A DNA stretch of 64,000 nt, taken from NCBI RefSeq assembly GCF_004116625.1, contig NZ_NXIE01000001.1, positions 744,001 through 808,000 on the forward strand, written 5' to 3'. The translations under genes were made by a program, and so were the position numbers. The notes under the pieces were generated by a model, which was not told the origin of the DNA, did no database searches, and saw only the letters and a program-made list of their open reading frames with translations. This stretch comes from Halarcobacter mediterraneus (GTDB lineage Bacteria; Campylobacterota; Campylobacteria; Campylobacterales; Arcobacteraceae). This document shows positions 19,194-27,386 of the stretch, in pieces (the first letter of the stretch is position 1; each line of letters starts with the position of its first letter).

Positions 19194-19616
19194 ATGGCTA
19201 TAGAAAACAATCAAGTTGTAGCAATGATGTATGAATTAAAAGTAGATGGAGAGGTAGTTGATAGTAATATTGATAAAGATCCTTTAGAATTTACATTTGG
19301 AACAGGACAAATTATTCCAGGACTAGAAACTAGAATTATAGAAATGAATGAAGGTGACTCAAAAGATGTTACTGTTCCAGCAGCTGAAGCTTATGGTGAA
19401 TATAATGAAGAAGCAAAACAAGTTCTTCCAAAAGAACAATTTGGAGACTTAGAACTTTCTGTTGGTATGCCACTACAAGGTCAAGGTGAAAATGGACAAC
19501 CTATTCAAGTTGTAATTAGTGATATTAAAGAAGATGGTTCTGTTGAAGTTGACTTTAATCATCCACTTGCAGGAAAAGAATTAAACTTCTCAATTACAAT
19601 TAATAGTATTATCTAA
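19194..19616 (+). CDS. FKBP-type peptidyl-prolyl isomerase, SlyD-like (copy 1)
   Basis: The product is a 140-aa cytoplasmic prolyl isomerase/chaperone. The FKBP core begins MYELKVDGEVVDSNIDKDPL and FTFGTGQIIPGLETRIIEMN; the insert-in-flap chaperone domain is around residues 68-118 (VTVPAAEAYGEYNEEAKQVL) and it ends DFNHPLAGKELNF, the SlyD signature NHPLAGKxL. The His/Cys-rich metal tail of enterobacterial SlyD is absent. The start is the ATG at 19194 behind AAAAGGGG; an in-frame TTG at 19152 has no such site. A second copy is at 22032. Confidence 0.93.
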   Translation: MAIENNQVVAMMYELKVDGEVVDSNIDKDPLEFTFGTGQIIPGLETRIIEMNEGDSKDVTVPAAEAYGEYNEEAKQVLPKEQFGDLELSVGMPLQGQGENGQPIQVVISDIKEDGSVEVDFNHPLAGKELNFSITINSII

Positions 19617-19642
19617 TCTACATCCTAAGCTTAGGCTTGGGG

Positions 19643-19999
19643 TTAATCTTCAAATCTTATTTTTGAACTTTTTCCTAAAATAAATAAAACAATCTTTCTA
19701 AAAATTTTTATAATTGGATATAAGAAAACCTCAAAAAGTTTTGTTCCATATAAATAATTGTTTTTTATACTTAAAGAGTCTAAAACATAAATAGCTTTAG
19801 CACCTTGATAAATTTCATCATCTACTTGCACGATTATTCCATTATTTATATCAAAGCCATAAGAATACAAATATCTTAGTTTTTCTAAATCTTCTCTAGC
19901 ATTTTTTATTATTACTTCATGTTCTTGTTTTAGTTTGAGTATTTGTGTATATTTTTTACAAAAAGGACACTCTTTATCATAATATATTTCTATTTTCAT
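19643..19999 (-). CDS. DCC-family (DUF393) thiol-disulfide oxidoreductase-like protein
   Basis: The 118-aa protein has a thioredoxin-like start with the redox pair in IYYDKECPFCKKYTQILKLK, the YDxxCPxC pattern of the DCC/DUF393 family. NNGIIVQVDDEIYQGAKAIY corresponds to the family's conserved second half, and one hydrophobic stretch near residues 100-112 is present. The substrate is unknown. It converges on the SlyD-like gene with a short palindrome (CCTAAGCTTAGG) between them. Confidence 0.85.
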   Translation of the reverse strand: MKIEIYYDKECPFCKKYTQILKLKQEHEVIIKNAREDLEKLRYLYSYGFDINNGIIVQVDDEIYQGAKAIYVLDSLSIKNNYLYGTKLFEVFLYPIIKIFRKIVLFILGKSSKIRFED

Positions 20000-20071
20000 A
20001 ATTTTCCTTTTTTATGTTTAATTATATCAAATTAGATAAAATAAGCTTTTAAAATTTTAAAGGAAATATAA

Positions 20072-20704
20072 ATGATTGATTTAAGTTTTTGGTTACTTTA
20101 TGCCTCTACTGTTTTTATTGTATCAATAATCCCTGGACCAAGTATGATTTTAGCATTAAACCATGGAATGAAATATGGCTATAAGTTATCTCTTTTTACA
20201 GCTTTGGGAAATACTGTTGCTTCAATAATACAAGCAACAATAGCAATTATAGGCTTAGGTATTATTCTTACTACATCAACTACACTTTTTATGATTATTA
20301 AATATGTTGGTGCTTTATATTTAATTTATTTAGGAATAAAACTTTTTAAAACTCCTTTTCATCTTGAAGAAAAAAAGCTATCAAAAGAAGTAAAGAAAAA
20401 AAATCTATTTTTTGAATCATTTATTGTAGCAGCTTCTAATCCAAAAGCTGTGGTATTTTTTACAGCTTTATTTCCTCAGTTTATAAATAAAAATCAAAAT
20501 ACTATTTTTCACTATAGTTTATTGATTATTATACTTGCACTTGTTGCCTTTACTTGTATGATGATTTATTCACTAAGTGCGAACTTTATTAAAAAAATAT
20601 TTAATAAAACTTCATTATCTAAGTATTTTGGGAAAATGATAGGCTCATTATTTATAAGTTTTGGAATAGGATTAATTCTATCTGATAATACAAGAAAAGT
20701 GTAA
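20072..20704 (+). CDS. LysE/RhtB family amino-acid exporter
   Basis: This 210-aa inner-membrane protein has about six hydrophobic segments. The start FWLLYASTVFIVSIIPGPSM and LALNHGMKYGYKLSLFTALG match the conserved RhtB/LysE N-terminus (PGP followed by G-x-x-x-G), and the middle FESFIVAASNPKAVVFFTAL carries the NPK family signature. The exported substrate cannot be inferred. It has an AAAGGAAA ribosome-binding site and no operon partner. Confidence 0.9.
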   Translation: MIDLSFWLLYASTVFIVSIIPGPSMILALNHGMKYGYKLSLFTALGNTVASIIQATIAIIGLGIILTTSTTLFMIIKYVGALYLIYLGIKLFKTPFHLEEKKLSKEVKKKNLFFESFIVAASNPKAVVFFTALFPQFINKNQNTIFHYSLLIIILALVAFTCMMIYSLSANFIKKIFNKTSLSKYFGKMIGSLFISFGIGLILSDNTRKV

Positions 20705-20810
20705 AATTTAATTTAAATAAAATATAAAACTTAATAAAAGTAAAGGCATAGTGCTTTAAATTTTTATATGATATATTTTCATCTTAAATAATTTCAAAGG
20801 ATATCTTATA

Positions 20811-21305
20811 ATGGAAACTATCGGTTTATTTTACGGAAGTGATACAGGTACAACAGAAGAAATAGTAGAAAAAATAAAAGATGCTTTTTCAAAAGAAGTT
20901 CAAATACATAATATAGCAAACTCTTCAGTAGAAGATATTGAACAATATGATAAATTAATTTTTGCTTCTCCTACTTGGGGAGATGGTGATTTACAAGACG
21001 ATTGGGAAGAATTTGAAAGCAATCTTTCAGATATAGATTTTTCAAATAAAACAATTGCACTTGTTGGATTAGGAGATCAAGAAGACTATGGAGACACTTT
21101 TTGTGATGCTTTAGGTCATCTATATAAATATGTAAAAACTGGAAAGATTATTGGGCAGACTTCAACTGAAGGCTATGAATATGAAGATTCAACTGCTGTA
21201 GTTGATGGAAAATTTATAGGATTGATTTTAGATGATGTTAATCAAGAAGATTTAACAGATGAAAGAATCGAGAATTGGGTAAAAAAAGTAGAAACTTCAT
21301 TTTAA
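20811..21305 (+). CDS. fldA: Flavodoxin
   Basis: This is a 164-aa FMN electron carrier. The phosphate-binding loop FYGSDTGTTEEIVEKI is at residues 8-23, the first aromatic FMN loop is SPTWGDGDLQDDW near residue 53, and the second is GLGDQEDYGDTFCDALG near 87. The protein is acidic, as expected. In Campylobacterota flavodoxin serves pyruvate/2-oxoglutarate oxidoreductases; none is adjacent. A strong hairpin follows. Confidence 0.95.
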   Translation: METIGLFYGSDTGTTEEIVEKIKDAFSKEVQIHNIANSSVEDIEQYDKLIFASPTWGDGDLQDDWEEFESNLSDIDFSNKTIALVGLGDQEDYGDTFCDALGHLYKYVKTGKIIGQTSTEGYEYEDSTAVVDGKFIGLILDDVNQEDLTDERIENWVKKVETSF

Positions 21306-21334
21306 ATAATATTCACTTTTAAGTGAATATTATT
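21305..21334. terminator. Bidirectional terminator between fldA and the LOG gene
   Basis: A 14-bp perfect stem (AATAATATTCACTT with AAGTGAATATTATT) with a 2-base spacing between the arms lies between two convergent genes, overlapping both stop regions. Confidence 0.75.
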
Positions 21335-21893
21335 AATTCCATTTCTCACTAGGTGCTTTATAGGATTTTATTTCTGATAATAATTTTTTTTCATCAGAAG
21401 TATTTATAAGCATATTTAAATACTCTTCTTTTAAAAAAGCTTTTTTTGTCATAGTTTCTAACATATTAAATAAATCATCATAAAAACCATCAATATTATA
21501 AAAAGCACAAGGTTTATTGTGATAACCAAGCTGTGCCCAAGTCCAAGCTTCAAATATTTCTTCTAAAGTTCCAGCACCACCAGGAAGAGTAATAAAAGCA
21601 TCTGCCATTTCAGCCATAATTGCTTTTCTTTCATGCATAGTTTTTACAATTGTTAAATCTGTTAATTGAGGATGAGCTAGCTCTTTTTCTACTAACTTTT
21701 CAGGAATTACACCATAAACTTTAGCACCATTTTCTAAAAAAGAATCTGCAATAGTTCCCATAAGCCCTACTTTACCACCACCATAAACTAAGTCAATATT
21801 ATTTTGGGCTAAATATTTTCCTAATTTTTTTGTTTGTTCAATAAATTTATTATCATTTCCACTACTTGAACCACAGTAAATTGCAACTTTCAT
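21333..21893 (-). CDS. LOG family protein (cytokinin-riboside phosphoribohydrolase-like)
   Basis: The 186-aa protein has the LOG family motifs: Rossmann start VAIYCGSSSGNDNKF, GLVYGGG-type VYGGGKVGLMG near residue 38, and the nucleotide-binding PGGAGTLEEIFEAWTWAQLG near residues 102-121 (consensus PGGxGTxxE). Proteins of this family hydrolyse nucleoside 5'-monophosphates to base and ribose phosphate; the bacterial role is broad or unclear. Length is normal. Confidence 0.93.
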   Translation of the reverse strand: MKVAIYCGSSSGNDNKFIEQTKKLGKYLAQNNIDLVYGGGKVGLMGTIADSFLENGAKVYGVIPEKLVEKELAHPQLTDLTIVKTMHERKAIMAEMADAFITLPGGAGTLEEIFEAWTWAQLGYHNKPCAFYNIDGFYDDLFNMLETMTKKAFLKEEYLNMLINTSDEKKLLSEIKSYKAPSEKWN

Positions 21894-22031
21894 TATTAAC
21901 TTTCCTTTTTTAAAATATAAAGATAGATTATATACAAAGAGCTTTAAAAGGGTATAAAATAAAACATATAAACTTTATATCAGTATATTAAGGTATAGTT
22001 ATTTCTTAAAAAACTCTTACTAAGGATTCTT

Positions 22032-22451
22032 ATGTCAATAAATAAAAATCAAGTTGTATCTATGTCTTATGAAGTTACACTAAATGATGAAATAATAGAT
22101 AGCAATATAAACAAAGAACCTATAAAATTTATTTATGGTTCTGGAGAGATTCTAAAAGGCCTTGAAATAGGTATAAAAGATATGGAAGCTGGGGAAACAA
22201 AAACTATAAAAGTTCTTTCAAAAGATGCTTATGGAGAATATGATTCAAAACTTTCTGAAACTTTGCCAATAAGTGATTTTGATGATATTGATTTAGAAAT
22301 AGGAATGGTACTTGAAGCAGATGATGATAATGGAGACATTATTAGAGCTACAGTTACAGAGGTTACAGAAGATAATGTAACAGTTGACTATAACCATCCT
22401 CTTGCAGGATGTGACTTAGATTTTAAAGTAACTATTCACTCTATTGCTTAA
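22032..22451 (+). CDS. FKBP-type peptidyl-prolyl isomerase, SlyD-like (copy 2)
   Basis: The 139-aa protein is paralogous to the product of 19194-19616: NKNQVVSMSYEVTLNDEIID parallels ENNQVVAMMYELKVDGEVVD, and the end DYNHPLAGCDLDFKVTIHSI parallels DFNHPLAGKELNFSITINSI. Here the conserved Lys of NHPLAGKxL is Cys. The flap domain is more acidic. It is probably a diverged tandem-region duplicate with its own promoter; a strong hairpin follows the stop. Confidence 0.92.
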   Translation: MSINKNQVVSMSYEVTLNDEIIDSNINKEPIKFIYGSGEILKGLEIGIKDMEAGETKTIKVLSKDAYGEYDSKLSETLPISDFDDIDLEIGMVLEADDDNGDIIRATVTEVTEDNVTVDYNHPLAGCDLDFKVTIHSIA

Positions 22452-22459
22452 AGTAAAAA

Positions 22460-22491
22460 ATATAGCCAACGCTTAATTGGCTATATTTTTT
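22460..22491. terminator. Terminator shared by SlyD copy 2 and the opposite small ORF
   Basis: The stem AATATAGCCAA / TTGGCTATATT with a 6-7 base loop is followed by T7 on the plus strand. The minus-strand 43-codon ORF ends inside the stem. Confidence 0.75.
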
Positions 22492-22604
22492 TGTTGCTCA
22501 ATTTTTATATTAGTTTCTTTTATACTATCATATCTATCTTTCATAAGAACAAACATATAAGCTATTGCAACAACTATCATAAGTATGATTAAAATATTTT
22601 TCAT
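22473..22604 (-). CDS. Small single-pass membrane protein, 43 aa
   Basis: This short ORF encodes MKNILIILMIVVAIAYMFVL (one membrane segment, residues 3-20) followed by a polar, charged tail MKDRYDSIKETNIKIEQQ. Upstream on the minus strand is GGGAAAAAT and an AT-rich gap. Its last codons are formed by one arm of the terminator of the convergent SlyD-like gene. The hydrophobic-then-charged design and intact frame favour a real small membrane protein; no family is recognised. Confidence 0.5.
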   Translation of the reverse strand: MKNILIILMIVVAIAYMFVLMKDRYDSIKETNIKIEQQKNIAN

Positions 22605-22739
22605 AAATTTTTCCCTACACAAAAGTTTTGATTATAATAGCAAGTATCTATTTTAAACTAATTTAAACTATATTTTTTTATTTTATATGTAAATAATATT
22701 ATTTTTATATAATACGATTATTTATAATAAAGGACAGAA

Positions 22740-23186
22740 ATGGAAGGCAAAATTTTAGGTGTAGATAAAAATGAGAATCTATATACTATAAAAGCAGAAA
22801 ATGCAGAAAGATATACATTTACTAAAGATGAATGGAAAAGTGAAGAAAGCCCAAGTGTAGGACAAACTGTTGATTTTGATATTTCAGAAGACAACAAAGC
22901 TATTGCTGTATTTAATATTACTAAACCTGTAATAGAAAAAACAGAAGACACTACTTCAAAAGCTATTATTGCACTGTTAATAACTTTATTTTTTGGTTTT
23001 ATTGGAACAGCTGTTACAAGATTTGCAATTATGGAAGATGAAAGAGAAGAAGAGTTTGGAAAATTAGCACCAACTATAATCCACTTTATTACGGCCATTT
23101 TAATTATAATTCCAATTGTTGGATGGATAATTGCTATTATTGCAAATATTTATTATGCAATTCAAAACTATAAAGCTTGCAAATAA
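22740..23186 (+). CDS. Membrane protein with N-terminal soluble domain also found in TM2 proteins
   Basis: The 148-aa protein has an N-terminal domain of about 60 residues (MEGKILGVDKNENLYTIKAE, then YTFTKDEWKSEESPSVGQTV and DFDISEDNKAIAVF) and two hydrophobic segments near residues 80-103 and 115-142. The same N-terminal pattern (GKIL, Y-x-F, EWK-x-E-x-x-P-x-VGQTVDFD) starts many TM2-domain proteins and the broken gene at 26988-27334. Here the C-terminal membrane part is not a recognisable TM2 domain. Function unknown. AAAGGA ribosome-binding site. Confidence 0.75.
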   Translation: MEGKILGVDKNENLYTIKAENAERYTFTKDEWKSEESPSVGQTVDFDISEDNKAIAVFNITKPVIEKTEDTTSKAIIALLITLFFGFIGTAVTRFAIMEDEREEEFGKLAPTIIHFITAILIIIPIVGWIIAIIANIYYAIQNYKACK

Positions 23187-23204
23187 TCATAAAAATTAAT
23201 AAAA

Positions 23205-23230
23205 TAAAAGAGGTTTCATAATCTCTTTTA
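23205..23230. terminator. Hairpin between convergent genes
   Basis: TAAAAGAG and CTCTTTTA form an 8-bp stem over a 10-base loop between the 148-aa gene and the opposite 87-aa gene; a short T-rich tail follows. Confidence 0.5.
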
Positions 23231-23238
23231 TAAAAACT

Positions 23239-23502
23239 TTACTTTTTTGGTGGAGGTAATAATTTATTAAAATCATAAGTAACTATATTTCTTTCAACTT
23301 CTTCAGAAAAATCATATAATTTTATACAAATACCAAAAAGAATAAACCAAGCAAATATTTTGTTAATTATTGGAATAGAAAAGTATAAACCAATAGCAAC
23401 ACCTAAAATACCTATGAGAATCATATAAGTATCTATTTTCTTTGCCTTTATAAGATTATAATAATATTTAACTCTCTTAATAAAATCACTTATTTTAATC
23501 AT
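23239..23502 (-). CDS. Small membrane protein, unknown
   Basis: The 87-aa protein is basic at the N-terminus (about residues 1-22) and has two hydrophobic segments, MILIGILGVAIGLYFSIPII (about 27-46) and FAWFILFGICIKLY (about 50-64), followed by a charged tail ending KLLPPPKK. I recognise no family. It converges on the 148-aa membrane protein gene. Confidence 0.6.
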   Translation of the reverse strand: MIKISDFIKRVKYYYNLIKAKKIDTYMILIGILGVAIGLYFSIPIINKIFAWFILFGICIKLYDFSEEVERNIVTYDFNKLLPPPKK

Positions 23503-23577
23503 ATTCTTTCCATTTATACTTAGATAACAAATACTACAATTAATGAAATTAGACTAATCTGAAATTTTAGAAATAAT

Positions 23578-23922
23578 TTAATCTAAGGTTTTTATATCTA
23601 CAAGTTCTACAAAAGAGTCTTTTTTTAGTAGTTTTTTACTTGTAGCATCATCTTCTGCAAGACTTACAATATCTGCAAAATCATCTTTTGACACAGTAAA
23701 ACTATGATGCTCTTTTATAGTTTCTAATTTAAACTTATCACTTAACTCTTGATCAATTTGAATATCAATATTTCTAAAACCTTTAGCAAACTCTGATTTG
23801 ATAGTCTTTACTATCTTTTCATTTTTTAAAAGCTCTTGTAAACTAAGAGTTAGATTTAAATCCTTGTTATTTACTATTTTGTATGTAACTTCTATATTCC
23901 CATTCACTATTTTTTCCTTCAT
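23578..23922 (-). CDS. Hypothetical soluble protein
   Basis: The 114-aa protein has no signal peptide or membrane segment. Alternating strands and charged helices (GNIEVTYKIVNNKDLNLTLS, KDDFADIVSLAEDDATSKKL) are visible. No family recognised. It stands alone with an AAGG-containing region before its ATG. Confidence 0.6.
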   Translation of the reverse strand: MKEKIVNGNIEVTYKIVNNKDLNLTLSLQELLKNEKIVKTIKSEFAKGFRNIDIQIDQELSDKFKLETIKEHHSFTVSKDDFADIVSLAEDDATSKKLLKKDSFVELVDIKTLD

Positions 23923-24017
23923 AAGGTAAAACCTCTATTTTATTTTACGAAGTATATAAGAAAAAAAAATGAAGACTTAAAAATATTACAAACTGCAATT
24001 TGAATTGATGTTAAAAT

Positions 24018-24443
24018 CTATTCTTCAAATAAATAGAAAGTATTAACACCGATTTGTCTATCATAGTTTTTACTATTTTTATCTTGATAATCACAAACAA
24101 TAGAACGTGCTTGAATAAATGAGTTTACTGTTGTAACTATCTCTTTTGTATCTACTGGTAAAATTAATTTTCTGTCTTTTGTTTTAAAAAACTTTTTCGC
24201 TCTTTGTTCATCTTTGAAAGTTATTTTGATAATATCAATTGATCTTTTTAAATCAATTCTAGCTTTTTTGCTTTCATTTTCAAATCTTAAAATTCTATTT
24301 CCATTTGAAGATACTTTCATAGTCTTTGCAGTTTCGATATTTTCTGTAGTTTCAAGAATAATGTATTCTTTTCCATTTATTAGGATTTCATTATCTTCTA
24401 ATAGTTTAATTTCTTTAATAATTGTTTTTTTACCTTTTGGCAT
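24018..24443 (-). CDS. Hypothetical soluble protein
   Basis: The 141-aa protein is Lys/Ile/Glu-rich without signal peptide or membrane segment; beta-rich start (IIKEIKLLEDNEILINGKEY) and a later region FKDEQRAKKFFKTKDRKLIL. No known domain is recognised. It lies among other small genes of unknown function, all on the minus strand. Confidence 0.6.
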   Translation of the reverse strand: MPKGKKTIIKEIKLLEDNEILINGKEYIILETTENIETAKTMKVSSNGNRILRFENESKKARIDLKRSIDIIKITFKDEQRAKKFFKTKDRKLILPVDTKEIVTTVNSFIQARSIVCDYQDKNSKNYDRQIGVNTFYLFEE

Positions 24444-24541
24444 ATATGTCCTTGTATTTTAGGCATTATAGCGAGTTTTTCTCTTTAATCAATATCTTTA
24501 AAACTTTATGCCCTTTGATTTAGGCTAGTAAGACTTTTAGT

Positions 24542-24748
24542 CTATCTAGCTTTTTTTCTAGAAGCCTTTGCCATTTTAGCTTTTTTCTTTGCTTTTACTT
24601 TGTTTTGGCTAGCAGCTTTTCTTGCATTTACAATTTGTTCTTTTACTGTCGTATCTTTGGAAAATGCTTTTTGAGTAGCGTTACTACCCAATTTGATTAA
24701 ATCAACTTTTGAATTTTTTACACTATTAGTATTTTGACTTTTTGCCAT
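24542..24748 (-). CDS. Small, very basic Lys/Ala-rich protein
   Basis: The 68-aa protein has a polar N-terminal half and a strongly basic C-terminal tail (KVKAKKKAKMAKASRKKAR). Such composition suggests binding to nucleic acid or acidic surfaces, similar in flavour to histone H1-like tails, but no family is recognised and the role is inference. Confidence 0.6.
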   Translation of the reverse strand: MAKSQNTNSVKNSKVDLIKLGSNATQKAFSKDTTVKEQIVNARKAASQNKVKAKKKAKMAKASRKKAR

Positions 24749-24813
24749 ATTGTAGCCTTAGATTTTTGAATTTGGTATTGTAGTGAAAAGTTAATAAAAG
24801 AATAGATTTGCTT

Positions 24814-25161
24814 TTAAAATTTTAAAAGAGACTTCCACATTCCAACATTATGCACATTCTCAAAGCCTTTTGTGATTAGAAGTCGTTTTGCTAAAGCACT
24901 TCTACTGCCACTAGCACAACAAATGATTATAGGTTTACTATTGTCTAGCTCATTTATTCTTGTTTTTAAAGAGTCTAATGGAATATTGATACTTCCTTTT
25001 TTATTGCCTTGTGTAAACTCAGCTTTTGTTCGAACATCAATAATTTGTCCACCCTCTTCTAAAAGAGATGGTACAAGTTTTAATACCTTGTATTGAGTAT
25101 ATTTTTTATAAATTATAAAAATTATTATTCCAAGAATTAGATAGATTATCATTTCATTCAT
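24814..25161 (-). CDS. Membrane-anchored rhodanese-like protein
   Basis: The 115-aa protein has one N-terminal membrane segment (MIIYLILGIIIFIIYKKY) followed by a single rhodanese domain: GGQIIDVRTKAEFTQGNKKG, INIPLDSL and the active-site loop IICCASGSRSALAKRL (Cys followed by S-G-x-R, catalytic Cys near residue 85). Such proteins handle sulfane sulfur; the N-terminal anchor places the domain at the membrane. Orientation in the membrane is not certain. Confidence 0.88.
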   Translation of the reverse strand: MNEMIIYLILGIIIFIIYKKYTQYKVLKLVPSLLEEGGQIIDVRTKAEFTQGNKKGSINIPLDSLKTRINELDNSKPIIICCASGSRSALAKRLLITKGFENVHNVGMWKSLLKF

Positions 25162-25369
25162 AAATTTTCCTAATTAAAATTTTTGGAAAGTGATTATATC
25201 TATTTTGGTTTAATTCTTGCTCTTATTTAAAATATATAATATTCCTTATAAGGATTAGAGTATAAAAGTGGTGATTCATCTTCAATTATTTTAATTAAAG
25301 TATGGTATTATTAATATTTATCCCTTATAATCTGATGGCTTTTTTAACTTTTTATAAAAAAGGAAGCGT

Positions 25370-26887
25370 ATGCAAACTGTTATTTTCTCTCTTATTATAG
25401 GTATTTTTATCTTTTCAGGCTGTGGTAGTGATAACACTACCCCACAGATTTCTAAAACTTATTATACAACAGAGTGTAGTAATTTTGATATTAATAGAAC
25501 TGACCTTGAGTGTGGAGTGTTAGAAGTACCAAACGACTACTTTAATCCAACATCAACGTTTACCCTTCCAATTGTTATTAAAAGAGCAAAAAAAGAAGCT
25601 ATAAAATCACCAGTTATTTATGAAGTAGGAGGTCCTACTGAAAAAGGAGCTTTAATAAGTCTATCTTTGATAGATTGGTTATCATCTAACTTCTCTACTT
25701 TTGATGATAGAGACCTTATCTTTTATAATCGTAGAGGGGAGCAATACTCCTCTTCTCATCTTTCTTGTTCTAGTGTAGATGAGAGTGAATTCAAAGAAAA
25801 CCTAAAAGAGCTTCTTGGTGAAAACAACACAATAAGTTCTATAAACCAAGAGCAGTTTGAAACTTCAATTAAAAGCTCTTATACAGATGCATTAATTGGG
25901 TGTAAAAATTTTCTACAAAGTAAAGGTCTTTTTAAAAAAGATTTTACAACAAGAAATAGTGCACATGATATTGAATCTTTAAGAAAAAGTTTAGGATATG
26001 AAAAAATAAATCTACTAGGTGTATCTTATGGAAGTAGGCTCTCTTTAGAGTATTTAGAACTTTACCCTGAAAATTTAGAAAGTGTTGTGTTAGATGGTGT
26101 TTTACCAGAAAATAGTGATTTTATGCAACACTCAGTAACTCAATATAAAGAAGCTATCGAACGTTTTTTTAAGGTGTGTGAAAGGGATAGTAAATGTAAT
26201 GGAGCGTATCCAAATTTGAAAGATGAGTTTCTCTTTGTAATGAACCATTTACATAATAAACCATTTTTTTATACATTTAATGGAGATAAATACAATATTG
26301 ATGGGAGAAGTCTAGCCGTAAAAGTTTACGAAAATCTTTATTCGAGAAGCAATTATAGCTCTATTCCTTATATGATACATAGGCTATATAATGAAATTCT
26401 ATATGATAACTACACCTTTTTAGAGTCTCTTGCCACAACTTACACGGAAGAAGGGGATGAAGATCTTATATATAACTTTATTCACTACCAAGACTATCCT
26501 ATTAATCTCAATACTCTTTTAGCTAAAAAAGATACTTTAGGAGAGTTTACAAACTCTTACAGCATTTATAACATTATGACACATAAGGAGCTTTATGAGG
26601 TATATGGAGGTGGAAAATTTGTACAGTATCCTTATAAAAATAACGTTCCAGTACTTATAATAACAGGTACACTAGATCCCGTAACTCCATACTTTTATGC
26701 AGAAAATATTGATGCAAGACTTCAAAACTCAACAAACATTGTTCTAAAAAACTATGGTCATGGAAACTTCACTTCAAACTGTGGGAAATTGGCATTGGAA
26801 AGATTTTGGGAAAGTAAAAATGAATTTACTCCACCTGACTGTATAAATGATGAAAATCCTATTGATTTTTTTGTTGCAGAAGAATGA
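25370..26887 (+). CDS. Lipoprotein alpha/beta hydrolase, TAP-like peptidase family
   Basis: The 505-aa protein has a lipoprotein signal peptide with lipobox FSGC (Cys18). The alpha/beta-hydrolase core includes an oxyanion region YEVGGPTEKGA, the nucleophile elbow LLGVSYGSRLSLEYLELYPE (Ser near residue 219), the acid in ITGTLDPVTPYFYAENIDAR and His in NYGHGNFTSNCG, with the C-terminal TAP-like layout of tripeptidyl aminopeptidase-related enzymes. The substrate is unknown. Its own AAGGAAG ribosome-binding site precedes the ATG. Several cysteines suggest disulfides in the periplasm. Confidence 0.85.
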   Translation: MQTVIFSLIIGIFIFSGCGSDNTTPQISKTYYTTECSNFDINRTDLECGVLEVPNDYFNPTSTFTLPIVIKRAKKEAIKSPVIYEVGGPTEKGALISLSLIDWLSSNFSTFDDRDLIFYNRRGEQYSSSHLSCSSVDESEFKENLKELLGENNTISSINQEQFETSIKSSYTDALIGCKNFLQSKGLFKKDFTTRNSAHDIESLRKSLGYEKINLLGVSYGSRLSLEYLELYPENLESVVLDGVLPENSDFMQHSVTQYKEAIERFFKVCERDSKCNGAYPNLKDEFLFVMNHLHNKPFFYTFNGDKYNIDGRSLAVKVYENLYSRSNYSSIPYMIHRLYNEILYDNYTFLESLATTYTEEGDEDLIYNFIHYQDYPINLNTLLAKKDTLGEFTNSYSIYNIMTHKELYEVYGGGKFVQYPYKNNVPVLIITGTLDPVTPYFYAENIDARLQNSTNIVLKNYGHGNFTSNCGKLALERFWESKNEFTPPDCINDENPIDFFVAEE

Positions 26888-26957
26888 GAATATATTGAAT
26901 AACGAAAAGGTAAAATTTAAAAATGAGAATTTATCTTCTAGGATAAATAAAAAGAAA

Positions 26958-26990
26958 AAAAGCTAGCTATTTAAAATAGATAACTTTTTA
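26958..26990 (-). terminator. Terminator after the broken TM2 gene
   Basis: CTATTTTAAATAG and flanking AGCT-like pairs form a stem of about 13 bp including GU pairs; on the minus strand it is followed by T7. It lies just past the TM2 pseudogene stop. Confidence 0.6.
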
Positions 26991-27334
26991 GAACCAACAT
27001 TTTTTATTATCAATATAAATTTTTTCGAAATCTTCTTCTGATTTAATTAAATATAATATTGCCTCAATAAATGCAATCATTCCGATAAAAATACTTGGGA
27101 CTACTAATAAAATAAAACCAAATAAGAAAACTAAAAGTATTATAATACCAGCAGTATTACAACCTAAATAAAAACTGCGCTGTTTTCATTCATATCAAAA
27201 TCTACAGTTTGACCAACTGCAGGTGCTTTTTCATTTTTCCATTCTGAAATAACAAAATCATACCAAGTTCCATTATCATCAGAAATAATACCTTTACCCT
27301 CTTGTAAGCTAAAGTCTAATATTTTTCCTTTCAC
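26988..27334 (-). pseudogene. Broken TM2-domain protein gene
   Basis: From a GTG at 27334 (AAGGAG eight bases upstream) the first frame reads KGKILDFSLQEGKGIISDDN, then a segment ending EWKNEKAPAVGQTVDFD, and stops at a TAG shortly after NENSAVF. The other frame then reads SFYLGCNTAGIIILLVFLFG and continues to VPSIFIGMIAFIEAILYL and a stop at 26988. The second part is the distal half of a TM2 domain (FYLG...G pattern). The first part of the TM2 domain is missing and the frames differ, so an internal deletion with frame loss is the best reading. The N-domain matches the intact gene at 22740-23186. Confidence 0.75.
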
Positions 27335-27386
27335 TTATAGTCTCCTTATATTTTAATACTAATATATTATTATTTTTAATTATAAT

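Noticed and set aside
19623-19634. CCTAAGCTTAGG palindrome as a transposon end or attachment site
   Set aside because: It lies between convergent genes without direct repeats or recombinase nearby; more likely a weak terminator element or chance.
22718-23098. Minus-strand open frame opposite the 148-aa membrane protein gene
   Set aside because: Fully overlaps a gene with a clear ribosome-binding site and a domain shared with another gene in the window; shadow.
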